From contig NC_073746.1 of assembly GCF_029784135.1 (NCBI RefSeq), positions 14,894,416 to 14,958,415 on the forward strand: DNA of 64,000 bases, read 5' to 3'. Positions 19,640 to 29,079 of the stretch are shown here, in pieces. Numbering within the stretch: position 1 is the stretch's first letter; each line of letters opens with the position of its first letter. Position numbers and translations under genes: made by a program. The stretch is from Toxorhynchites rutilus septentrionalis (taxonomy: Eukaryota > Arthropoda > Insecta > Diptera > Culicidae). The notes beneath the pieces are model-generated. The model did not search any database. It was not told where the DNA came from and saw nothing but the letters and a program-made list of their open reading frames with translations.

Positions 19640-20747
19640 AAAAATCGTGATTTTTGAAGATTTTGCTTGAATTCTCACCAGGAATTGTTTATATCGATAT
19701 TGCAGCCAAATTTAGAAAGATAGAAGTTGTGTGTCAAAGAACAAATTGTGGAGCGGTTGAAGAACTTCATTTTAATTGATAGAAACAATCTAGTTTAATC
19801 AGAATTTTTAGGATAAAATTTATAGTAACAAATCAAAAATAACTAACTTTCAAGTTTTCACTTCCAAAATGTTATTTAAATCCACTGATTTAAATGTTAC
19901 CCTGTACTAAATTTTCTCATCTTTCAAATGGAAGCTACAGCATCGTATTCAGTAGCGTAGTTTTTAATATAGAGCCAGTTTGAGGCAACAGAGTCCGATA
20001 CAACAGAAAAGTTCTATAACTCTGTCATTGTTGAAATTCCAAAATATGCGTAGAAGGATTTTTCTTCATCAAAACTGATTGTCTATCACCTCCTGAGGGA
20101 TTCTGGATAAATTTCCTTTTTTCACGTGAAAAAGGTATTTTCTGACCTTAAGGGGATGAATCTTCAACAATGACGGAGTTATAGAACTTTTTTTTTGTTA
20201 CTGACTCTGTTGCCTCAAACTGACTCTACATTAAAAAGTACGCTTTGGAAGACGATTCTGATACTTTCATTTGAAAGTTGGTGAAATTTAGTACAGATAT
20301 AGTGGTGGAACAACTGAATTAGTGGATTTTAATAACATTTTGGAAGTGAAAAACTTAAAAATTAATAATTTTTAATGTGTTTTTATTATTCTTATACTAA
20401 AAATTTATATTGAACTAGAATGTTGCTATCAATTAAAATGAAGTTTTTTAACCGCTCCACAATTTGTTCTTTGACGCACAACTTCTATTTTTCTTAATTC
20501 GGCTGCAATATCGATATAAACAATTCCTGGTGAAAATTCAAGCAAAATCTTCAAAAAGTAGGATTTCTACCCCACTGTACACGTGATAGCCACTTGAACT
20601 TCACCTTAACGTTGAAAAGTTACATCTCTTCTTGAAATAAGCCATATTCGAAATATAAAAATATATTTTTTTTGTATATAATCGAGTCCAAAATTGTATA
20701 TAATCGAATCGCATATAATCAGTCTGTATATAATAGAGTCTGACCTG
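19640..20747. mobile_element. Foldback MITE with pogo-like end, left terminus lost
   Basis: The segment is a long imperfect inverted repeat. The left arm from GTAAAAATCGTGA to about 20035 pairs with the right arm at about 20165-20560; shared blocks include GTTTATATCGATATTGCAGCC, read inversely in the right arm, and the histidine-free noncoding sequence around AACTCTGTCATTG. Outside the right arm is a 190-bp end containing copies of TATATAATCGAGTCC, finishing GACCTG followed by TA. A second copy at 41104-41955 shows the complete left end. There is no open frame, so it is non-autonomous. Its left end is absent, and the arm is joined to the BEL LTR remnant. Confidence 0.75.
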
Positions 20748-20749
20748 TA

Positions 20750-21213
20750 TTGAAATTTACAGAATGAAGTCGCGTCACTATCATAACTCACTGAACCTTA
20801 TCACCAGACGTTCTATTTTAAATTATTTTCAACTCCGAATTGACAAGCGATAAATGATGGTGAATGAAAACTTTTCAGTATTTAATAGTAGCAAGTGATT
20901 ACACTAGGCCAGTTTCTGAGAACGGTCATTTGCTGCAAATAATACTCCATGGCGCTGACAGACGACAGACGAAACTCATGGAGCTGAAAACTTTAAATAA
21001 TACTCCTAGAAGCTATTTAAAGGAACTCCCAAATAGTCGGACTGAAACCACTAGTCTAAAATCGGCAAATCATCACTCAATATTGAGTCTATTGTCTTTC
21101 AATTTTATGCAAACTCCTGCAGGTTGAAAATAGCGCTACTCTCTCTTCTTGCTCAATAAAGAGAGTATCACTCCTCTATCGTACATTCTGGAGCGAAGAT
21201 ATCAAATCGTCAA
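20750..21213. other. No gene recognised
   Basis: AT-rich DNA with an 87-codon chance frame at 20864-21127 that has no domain. Confidence 0.5.
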
Positions 21214-21300
21214 ATGAAAATGGAAGGTTCTTATTGTTGTTGTTTGGATAAAAAACTCATCTGACATAGTCGTAATGAATTTAAACTTAAAACTAAAACA

Positions 21301-21723
21301 TTAAAACACACCATTGAACGCATCGGATTTCACAATTCTGTTTTTGAAGCGTAGTGATGGTTCTCCAAAAACAAAAAACTGCTCTACTGACGAGAACGTA
21401 CGGATCATTCCCGAGATCGGCTCATGTTGTCCAAACGATGATCGATGTGGAAGCGGTTGCAGCAAATACGAGGATCGTAGAATTCTGCTGGGAGCACGAA
21501 AGTTTACCATCTCGAGCAGGTGAGGCGCATCAATTTCACCACAAAGAAGCTTGACAATGAAAGTAGCTTGTTGAATACGCCTTCGTCTCTCAAGTGCATC
21601 CAGATTCAGCAAGCGACATCTGGCTACATATGGCGGTAAGTTCCGGGGATCACGCCAAGGCAAATGCCTGAGCGCTCTTCGAATAAAACATTTTTGTATC
21701 CGCTCAATCCTGATACTCCACAT
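21301..21723 (-). pseudogene. LINE ORF2 C-terminal segment, out of frame
   Basis: This 140-codon frame continues the LINE protein after the frameshift near 21800. It has the conserved RIERIQKCFIRRALRHLPW, LPPYVARCRLLNLDALERRR and KLLCGEIDAP motifs seen at the C-terminus of many mosquito Jockey-like LINE proteins. The stop at 21301 looks like the natural end. Confidence 0.75.
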
Positions 21724-21794
21724 ATGCTGGTAAGGGATCCATACTACCGATGCAGTCTCGAGAATCGGCCGAACAAGAGAACAGTACAGCGATT

Positions 21795-24041
21795 TTAGGC
21801 AATAGGGATCAGTGATATGAATCCAAGCTGACGATTAGCCTTAGTGATCAATGCAGATCGGTGTGCGTCGAAAGTTAGCTTATGATCGAGAACAACGCCC
21901 AAGTCGTTAACCTGACTGACTCTCTCTAAAATCAAATCGTCGATCGTGTAGTTGAATATAATTGGCTGTTTTTTTCGGTGAAAGCTCATGATCACACACT
22001 TGGCGATGCTTATGGTAAGTTTATTCAATTGGCACCAACTGACGAACTGGTCAAGCAAGCTCTGTAGTCGACGGCAATCCTCAAGGGTTCTGATAGCCAA
22101 ATAAATCTTCAAGTCGTCTGCATAGATCGACACACAGCCGGATGCTAAAATAAGGGACACATCATTGTAGAATATCGCGAACAGCAGTGGCCCTAGATTA
22201 CTGCCTTGTGGAACTCCCGAACAAACAGCAAACGGAGACGAAATGTGATATTGGAGCTTAACACGGAGCGTTCTTCCAGAAAGATATGACCTCATCCAGT
22301 TGATGAATCCATCAGAAGCACCAAGCCGGGATAGCTTTCTCAGCAGGATGCGGTGGTCAATTCGGTCGAAAGCGGCTTTTATGTCGGTATAAATAGCATC
22401 AACCTGAGCACGTTCTTCTAGGCGGTTGACACAGAATGATGAGAACTCGAGAAGATTGGTGCTTACCGAGCGTCCTGGCATGAAACCATGTTGTACTGGT
22501 GAGATATAGCTCTTAACTTCGAAGAAGACAACATCGTTCACAATCACCTCAAATAGCTTAGAGGCGGCAGATAAGCTGGTTATCCCGCGATAGTTGCTCA
22601 CGTTACACTTGTCTCCTTTTTTGAAGACGGGAAACACAAATGAGTGCTTCCACACATCTGGAAAGACTCCTTGATCCAGCGAAGCTGTGTATATGCGGGA
22701 GAGTGGTAACGCCAAAGCTGAAGCACAGCGACAGAAAACTATTGCTGGAATTCCATCTGGGCCAGGAACTGTAGAACGTTTCAACTTTTTTACGGACTTC
22801 TCTACCATCTGGGGAGTAACAACGAATGACCGCAAGTCTATTGGATACTCTGGAACGTTAGCAGCAGCCCTCTCGGCTTCAGATGAGGTGGCTGCATCAG
22901 CGACAAACACTGAAGCAAAATGTTTAGAAAACAAATCACATGTTTCCGGGACAGACGACGACTCCGAATCACCCAAACACATCTTAGATGGGATGTCTGT
23001 AGTTTTACGCTTCGAATTGACAAAATTCCAGAAACTCCTTGGATTCCTACGTAAGTTTGTCTGCACACGAAGCACGCACGATTTATAAAGAGAGGCGTTA
23101 AGGCTGCGGTATGCATTGCTCGCAAGTTGAAAGTTATGCTTAGTTTCAGCAGTTCGTCGATGTCGCAGTTTGCGTTGACAAGAATTTTTGTTGCGCCGTA
23201 AGAGGCGAAGAAGTGGAGTGCTCCATGCTGGTGATATCAAAGGTTTTTTCCGTGGAGTATTTGTTAAGAGCCAGCTACAAACGATTTCGCAAAAAGGTGT
23301 CGCCATGCCATTAACGTCCTGGCCAAGGGCACTCCAACTGTAGCTATTCAAAAACTCATCAAGTGCAGCGAAATCGATTTTAGCGTAATTCAGCGGTCGT
23401 TCGCTTTTGCGTAGATCCTCTGCAGTCGACAGAGATCCACCTTTAGCCGATAAAGACAGCACTAACGGAGGATGGTGCAGATCCACCGCTAGCAGCGGCG
23501 AAACGGATTCGGAGATAGTTATGTTGATGTCGGCTGCGCAAAAAACCAGATCAAGTGTACGGCCCCGAGAATTGCGAATGAAGTTATTCTGCTGAAGACC
23601 GAGAAAGGAGACTCCATCCACTAGAACAGCACTCGCCGTAGAGGTCAAAGAGGGGTTCAGATTAACAACTGAATCGGCATGCGGTTCCCACGCAATATGG
23701 GGCTGATTGAAATCACCACATACTAAAACTGTGTCATCAGAGGACGCTCGGTCACACAGCTCACGCACGGAAGCCAGATGAGAATCATAAACCCCTACGT
23801 CGCGGCTTCGGTCGGGTGGAATGTATACTACGCAAAGTAACAACCTTTTTCCACGTATTGTAGTAGCGACACAAATTTGTTCCAAAGAACCTCCGTTGCT
23901 CGTATGAACTGCTACAGCAGTGAAGCGACTAGCTACAGCGATGAGAACTCCACCAAATCTAGACTTATCACTGTTGGAAGGGCTTCGGTCCTTATATCGA
24001 ATGAAAGTGTTATATTTCGAATGAAAATTTTGTAGGAGCAC
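21795..24041 (-). CDS. LINE ORF2: endonuclease (partial) and reverse transcriptase
   Basis: The 748-codon frame lacks the first part of the endonuclease; the first Met is not the natural start. The remaining endonuclease shows GGVLIAV, CGDFNQPH and a C-terminal SDHHP-like DLHHPPLVLSL. The reverse transcriptase shows GPDGIPAIVF, FKKGDKCNVSNYRGI, AFDRIDHRILL, SGVPQGSNLGPLLF and YADDLKIY, the latter being the catalytic motif. The frame ends near 21800, where a short deletion shifts the remainder into another frame (21301-21723). The family is Jockey/I-like by motif style; a phylogeny would be needed to place the clade. The protein would have nicked target DNA and copied its RNA there. Confidence 0.85.
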   Translation of the reverse strand: MLLQNFHSKYNTFIRYKDRSPSNSDKSRFGGVLIAVASRFTAVAVHTSNGGSLEQICVATTIRGKRLLLCVVYIPPDRSRDVGVYDSHLASVRELCDRASSDDTVLVCGDFNQPHIAWEPHADSVVNLNPSLTSTASAVLVDGVSFLGLQQNNFIRNSRGRTLDLVFCAADINITISESVSPLLAVDLHHPPLVLSLSAKGGSLSTAEDLRKSERPLNYAKIDFAALDEFLNSYSWSALGQDVNGMATPFCEIVCSWLLTNTPRKKPLISPAWSTPLLRLLRRNKNSCQRKLRHRRTAETKHNFQLASNAYRSLNASLYKSCVLRVQTNLRRNPRSFWNFVNSKRKTTDIPSKMCLGDSESSSVPETCDLFSKHFASVFVADAATSSEAERAAANVPEYPIDLRSFVVTPQMVEKSVKKLKRSTVPGPDGIPAIVFCRCASALALPLSRIYTASLDQGVFPDVWKHSFVFPVFKKGDKCNVSNYRGITSLSAASKLFEVIVNDVVFFEVKSYISPVQHGFMPGRSVSTNLLEFSSFCVNRLEERAQVDAIYTDIKAAFDRIDHRILLRKLSRLGASDGFINWMRSYLSGRTLRVKLQYHISSPFAVCSGVPQGSNLGPLLFAIFYNDVSLILASGCVSIYADDLKIYLAIRTLEDCRRLQSLLDQFVSWCQLNKLTISIAKCVIMSFHRKKQPIIFNYTIDDLILERVSQVNDLGVVLDHKLTFDAHRSALITKANRQLGFISLIPIA

Positions 24042-24052
24042 TGATGAAAATG

Positions 24053-26790
24053 ACGATGTTAAAGAATGTGCAGTATGCGTAATCAGTTGTCGGCGCTGGT
24101 TAAAAGACTAATATGCCCTCATATACCTCTTGTAATTTCACTTTTTTTTGGAAAACGGTCCGAAAAAATTCAGTTTGGAGAAATGAATCGAAATTAATCT
24201 TTCAGTTGAAAGCAGTGATCGTCCTTTCACATGTGAAACTGAAAGTGATATATAGCCCATCCAACTGATAAAGAATAGAACAGTTTCAATCGTCAAGTGA
24301 AAGCGTCTGCTTTCACTTTCAAAAAAAAAAAAAACGTCGGTAGAACGAAAATGAAATTGAAGAATCGATGTTTCTGTATGCACGGTGAATTTACACAAAC
24401 AAAAATGAAATTGGCTGAAGAGAAAGGAAGAAGAAAAGTCATTTTTTGCAATTAGGTATCTGGATCTTTCCCTACAAGTCCTACGCGCCCAAAGTGGTCT
24501 AATATTTCCTACCTAGATCACTGCATCTTTGCTGCGGTGACCTCTAATCTAACTTTTCACAAAATGTGACGCATCAAGGGGCCAACCTCACCTGGTTCCC
24601 GAGCTACTATCACAACTACTGATTCAACAGTTCAACCCGTCCCCTATCCCCGAACCCGAACCAATTCCTAGCACTCTCTCCATGAACGAACTGGACGCTT
24701 GTCTTCCTTCAGTCAATGATCCTACCCCAGCGTAAGCTAGGGATATTCACGATCATCATCACCTCTAGCGTGGACTAACCGATTTTAATGACCAGCATCG
24801 CGTCATCCTGTCGGCTTGGGCCGCCTCGATTCCTGATCCTCGCTAAACGGGGGACTACATACAGATTTTTTCGTTATTTTTGGTACAGATTCTGTATGGT
24901 ACAGAGTACAGGTTTTCGTCAAAGATTACAGATTGGTAGAGATTTTTTCCGCGGGTGAAATTTTTTACATATGAACAAAGCTGCATTAAGGCACTTGATG
25001 ACTTTTACGCCGCAGTATCGCTTGGTGCGGCAGCTCGAAACTTTTAATAATTGATAGTATGCAATCTAGATTCAGAAAAAAACTATGTATAAGCATCACC
25101 ATACACACGAATGACGAATGAAATGTAAATGTGATATTTATAGTAAATAAATGAGTATTTCTTATGCTAATAAAATTAATTTATCTCTACAACGAATATT
25201 TTCGTTGGAACAGATTTTTGGAAGAAAAAGTACAGATGAGTAAGATTTTTAACCCCTCTGGTACAGATTAAAATGTGACAACACTGGTTGTAACTTAAGT
25301 TGCCAGAGAGGAATGTGACATATAAGCAGTTCGTGTATTGTTCTCGCGAGAGCAATTCACAATATCAGTGGCCTTTTTCAGAGCCACTGATATTTCAACT
25401 ATAGAGGTAATTCTCAAATTTCATCTTATTCTTAAATAACATCCAATGTGATAAACAATAGAATTATAAATAATCCCTCAATAATGCGGTCATGTCTTGG
25501 ACACCACCCATCTAATTTTTTAACAGAAGCTCCAACCTTTTATCCTGTTTGATTGTTCAGTCTTTCACAATCACATGATCAGCGAACCCATTTTAATATT
25601 ACCTTTGAACAAGTTTTTGAAATGATTGTAATTCCCAAGGTGTTTCAGCTGTAAACATTGCAAGTTCAAGCGTTTTAAACCGGTGAATCGTGTGCCACCT
25701 AACCTGAGCCTCCGCTCTTGAGCTGATCGAATACACAGATTTGGGAATGTGTCCTGTCCGATAGCTTATGTTAGGGTGAAACTTGATTTACAATAGTTTG
25801 AGCATCGCGTGCAATTAGAGGTGTAGAAAATTGAGACAGAACCTATACAAAACTAAACTTGTTTTCAAGAGATCTGCTCAGTAGAAGATGATAATGATAA
25901 AGTTTTGTTGTAATAAGGCGAAAATGAAGGCCGGAACGCGAGAAATATGAATAGTGTTTATGTTACTGTGACAGTTATGCGCAATACTAGTTCCGTCGAT
26001 TTTATTATCACCTAAACATTATCTGTTGTCAAAGATGCATCACGCTCCGGTGACCAATTGCCATACTGGTTTGTTTCAAAATCCATCATGAACTGCTTAA
26101 TCTCCACAAAATCGACAAATTTCTGAAGAAGATCATCATGAAATGGTAATGAAAAGTGGGTGACAATGTCAACGGTCGTTGTCACAACGTGAGGAGCCGG
26201 CGCACACAAACGGAAAAAGCAGGCTCGTCAGAATTGACGACAAGGAAGATTTGGTTGCGTATTTGATAGAGTTGGTAAGGAACTTCCCACTATGAGGTGC
26301 TCTCTTATTGCCAAACCGTTAATTCTGGCCTGCACTGCAAACAAGTGGACCGTCTCTCAAGAGGTTATTGCCTAGAAAAGCAACCAGCATTACTCTAACT
26401 ATTGGGAATGAATTACGTTCCATCTGGACAACGCCAGGCAACATACCTTGCTAGTCATCCGATTAGCGCCGACCCGCCGTCGGAAGCGGCGGCCTTTCGC
26501 CAGCAAACCTGTGTTCCATCGATTGCCCGGTTAGTTTGAAACATAGGAGACGATCCTTTAGTTAGGTCCGACCGAGCGTTAGCGAGCGTCGGACGGCATA
26601 CTTTTGCCCGGTTAAGTAATTGCTATCTATTGTATTTCGGTTCCGGTGACGCTAATACGAAAGTACCAAATTTTCTTTCAGTGTAGTTTATGAAACATTT
26701 CACTAATCAATGAAATATTTCACTTACATGACAGCTGAAACCCTCCTCTTTATTTCGATGTCCAGCATGTTTACATTCTTCTTCAGTTTG
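24053..26790. other. Repeat-like noncoding DNA
   Basis: No gene is supported. 24480-24860 is a C-rich block unlike its surroundings. 24880-25270 contains repeated ACAGATTTTT and GTACAGAT motifs shared with about 45380-45470, so it is a dispersed repeat. A perfect hairpin is at 25361-25394. 26462-26625 is a GC-rich block with a short palindrome. The frame at 26012-26209 is without features. Confidence 0.5.
25361..25394 (+). other. 12-bp perfect hairpin resembling a histone 3' stem-loop
   Basis: AATATCAGTGGC and GCCACTGATATT flank a 10-base loop CTTTTTCAGA. The inner part, GGCCTTTTTCAGAGCCAC, differs from the histone mRNA 3' stem-loop consensus mainly by one C-A mismatch. No histone frame lies upstream. 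It may be a relic in a mobile element like the one at 45548-45827. Confidence 0.5.
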
Positions 26791-26796
26791 GTTAAA

Positions 26797-27773
26797 ATGG
26801 CGTCGAATCAAGTGGAAGTACGCAAACGCATTTTGCGCGAACGGCAGCCAAAAAGCTAGAACTGCCGAAGAGTACCGTGTTTAGAGTGTGCAAATCGTTT
26901 GACCAGCGCTTAACTGTTTATCGGAAGGTTGGAAGCGGAACAATTCGAAAAGTATGCTCCCGACAGATGGACCGAAAGGTGGTTGCCATTATTGAGAAAC
27001 ATCCCAACCTTTCAGTTAGAAATGTGGCTCTAAAGGTTGGAAAATCAAAATCATTTGTACAAAAAGTGAAGCTGAGGCATGGACTGAAGGCGTACAAAGT
27101 GAAAAAGGTGCCCAATCGTGATGATAAGCAAAATTTCATTGCAAAAAGCCGTGCTAAGGTGCTCTACACCCAGTTTTTGCAAAAATGTTCATGCACCATA
27201 ATGGACGATGAAACTCTCGAAGACTTCAAACAGCTTCCGGGTCTCGCTTTTTATACTGTAATGCGAAGGAATGCCGTAGCCAAGTATTTCCGGACCAAGA
27301 AGCAGTCTAAATTCCCCAAAAAGTACTTGGTTTGGCAGGCCATATGCAGTTGTGGCCGAAAATCCAAATCTTTCGTCTCTACCGGCACTATCAACAAAGA
27401 TGTCTACGAGAAGGAATGTCTCCAGAAGCGGTTGCTACCATTCATAAGAAGCCACGACTCTCCAGCGTTGTTTTGGCCACATTTGGCCTCTTGTCACTAT
27501 GCAAAATCCACCCTGGAATGGTTTAATGCACATGAGGTCAAATATGTGCCGAAAACAGCAAATCCACCGAACTGTCCAGAACTTCGCCCAGTGGAAAAGT
27601 ACCTGGCTCTGATTAAGCGAAAACTATTCGAAACTAAGAAGAAAGCGAATGGCATTAATGATTTCGAGAGGAGATGGAAAAGCGCCGCCGCCAGCATATC
27701 TGAGGATACTGTACGGAACCTAATGGCAGGTGTTTCCAAGAAAGTTCGTGAATTTTACAGACAACGTAATTAA
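26797..27773 (+). pseudogene. DD37E Tc1/mariner transposase, inactivated (copy A)
   Basis: The start Met is probably at 26797 (MASNQVEVRKRIL); a deletion near 26845 shifts the frame, and the remaining 298 codons are open from the stop-free frame containing 26877. The helix-turn-helix region is followed by the catalytic core: first Asp in IMDDET, third residue Glu in CPELRPVEKY. The second catalytic Asp is replaced by His (FWPHLASCHY). The spacing between that residue and the Glu is 37, which places it in the DD37E family known from mosquitoes. It is thus broken twice, by frameshift and by loss of a metal ligand. Copy B of a related element is inserted 37 bp after its stop codon. I could not define its terminal inverted repeats. 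Confidence 0.85.
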
Positions 27774-27811
27774 CATCGAAGTAAGCTTTCCTTGTTTTAG
27801 ATATAAGTCTA

Positions 27812-29077
27812 AAGGGTGTGTCACATCAAATTGCATCACGGAAAAAACGCTGTAGAAATTTAATTTTTAGGAATTATATCTTTAGCTTTTGCTTATAATC
27901 AGATAAGAGTGTATAGATCACGTTGGCCATGCTTCACTGTCAATTTTTCGTAAATTTGGAAAAATGTCGTCGAACGAAAAAGAGCGTCGTGAATTAATCC
28001 TGCGCACTCATTTCGAGAATCCGGAGTTGTCACATCGGGACATCGGTAAGATGCTGGGAATCGTCCAATCCCCGGTCTGCAGAGTACTAAAACGATACTT
28101 CGAGAACCTAACCATCGACCGGAAGGTGAAGAACGGCAAAAATGGATGCTCCGTCAGTGAAAAAGATCACAAGCGCGTAGTTAAGCAGTTTAGACGTGAT
28201 CCGAGAAGTTCGGACCGGGATGTCGCCAATAAGCTGAATTTGTCAAGTTCATTCGTCCAGCGGACCAAGCAGCGGGAGGGCCTGCGTACATACAAGGTTC
28301 AGAAGGCTCCTAACCGCGACGAAAGGCAAAACATGGTGGGGAAGACGCGAGCCCGGAAGCTGTACACCGAAATGCTGACGAAGCCGCATTGCCTGGTAAT
28401 GGACGACGAAACCTACGTCAAAGCGGTCTTTCGTCAGCTGCCGGGCCTGTTGTTCTTCTCCGCAGAGGACAAATTCAGCGTTCCGGAGGAGATTCGCAAG
28501 CAGAAACTATCCAAGTTTGCCAAAAAGTACATGGTGTGGCAAGCGATCTGCTCTTGCGGAAAGCGGAGCGCCCCCTTCGTGATGACCGGCACGGTAAACG
28601 GACAGGTTTACCTTAAGGAGTGCGTACAGAAGCGCTTACTACCACTATTGAAGCAGCACGAGGGCCCGACCATCTTCTGGCCGGATCTCGCTTCGTGCCA
28701 CTATTCAAATGTTAGGAAGCCAACGGGGTCACCTTCGTGCCAAAGGAAATGAACCCGCCCAACACGCCGGAGTTTCGCCCAATAGAGAAATATTGGGCGA
28801 TTATGAAGCAGGGTTGTCAAATCGGAGGCGGACTTCAAGAGAAAATGGATTTCTGTTCAAAAAAAACTACAACCTGACGTTGTACAGAACCTTATGGACG
28901 GGGTAAAGAGGAAGGTGCGAGCATACGGGCTTGGGCTCGAAGTATGAATAAAAAGAAAATGCCAAAAGTTGTTTAATAGTTTTTATTTTACTGTCTAAAA
29001 TCTTCAAAAGGATCGGTCTACTGGGCGAATTTCTGCAGCGTTTTTTTCCGTGATGCAATTTGATGTGACACACCCTT
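27812..29077 (+). mobile_element. DD37E Tc1/mariner transposon, copy B
   Basis: The 1,266-bp element has terminal inverted repeats of about 50 bp beginning AAGGGTGTGTCACATCAAAT, with one base change and one A-run length difference between ends. It is flanked by TA at 27810-27811 and 29078-29079, the signature of this superfamily. It contains one broken transposase gene and is nearly identical to the element at 43662-44958. It was inserted just downstream of transposase copy A. Confidence 0.93.
27964..28947 (+). pseudogene. DD37E transposase, copy B, two deletions
   Basis: The start MSSNEKERRELIL agrees with copy C at 43814. The N-terminal half has the paired helix-turn-helix motifs; the catalytic residues are Asp in VMDDETY, Asp in FWPDLASCHY and Glu in the RPIEKY region. 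Compared with copy C it lacks 13 bp at about 28708 and 20 bp at about 28813. The first deletion ends the open frame at 28752, before the catalytic Glu. The family's full length would be about 338 residues by comparison with copy C. The protein would bind the terminal repeats and cut and paste the element. Confidence 0.88.
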
Positions 29078-29079
29078 TA

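Larger units (their letters stand above)
21223..24043 (-). mobile_element. 5'-truncated non-LTR retrotransposon (Jockey/I superfamily)
   Basis: A minus-strand LINE of about 2.8 kb. The direct repeat ATGAAAATG at 21214-21222 and 24044-24052 flanks it and is a plausible 9-bp TSD. The 3' end (left, on the plus strand) carries a short AAC-repeat-like tail rather than a long poly(A). The 5' end is cut inside the endonuclease domain, so ORF1 and the start of ORF2 are missing, as is common after incomplete reverse transcription. Confidence 0.8.
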
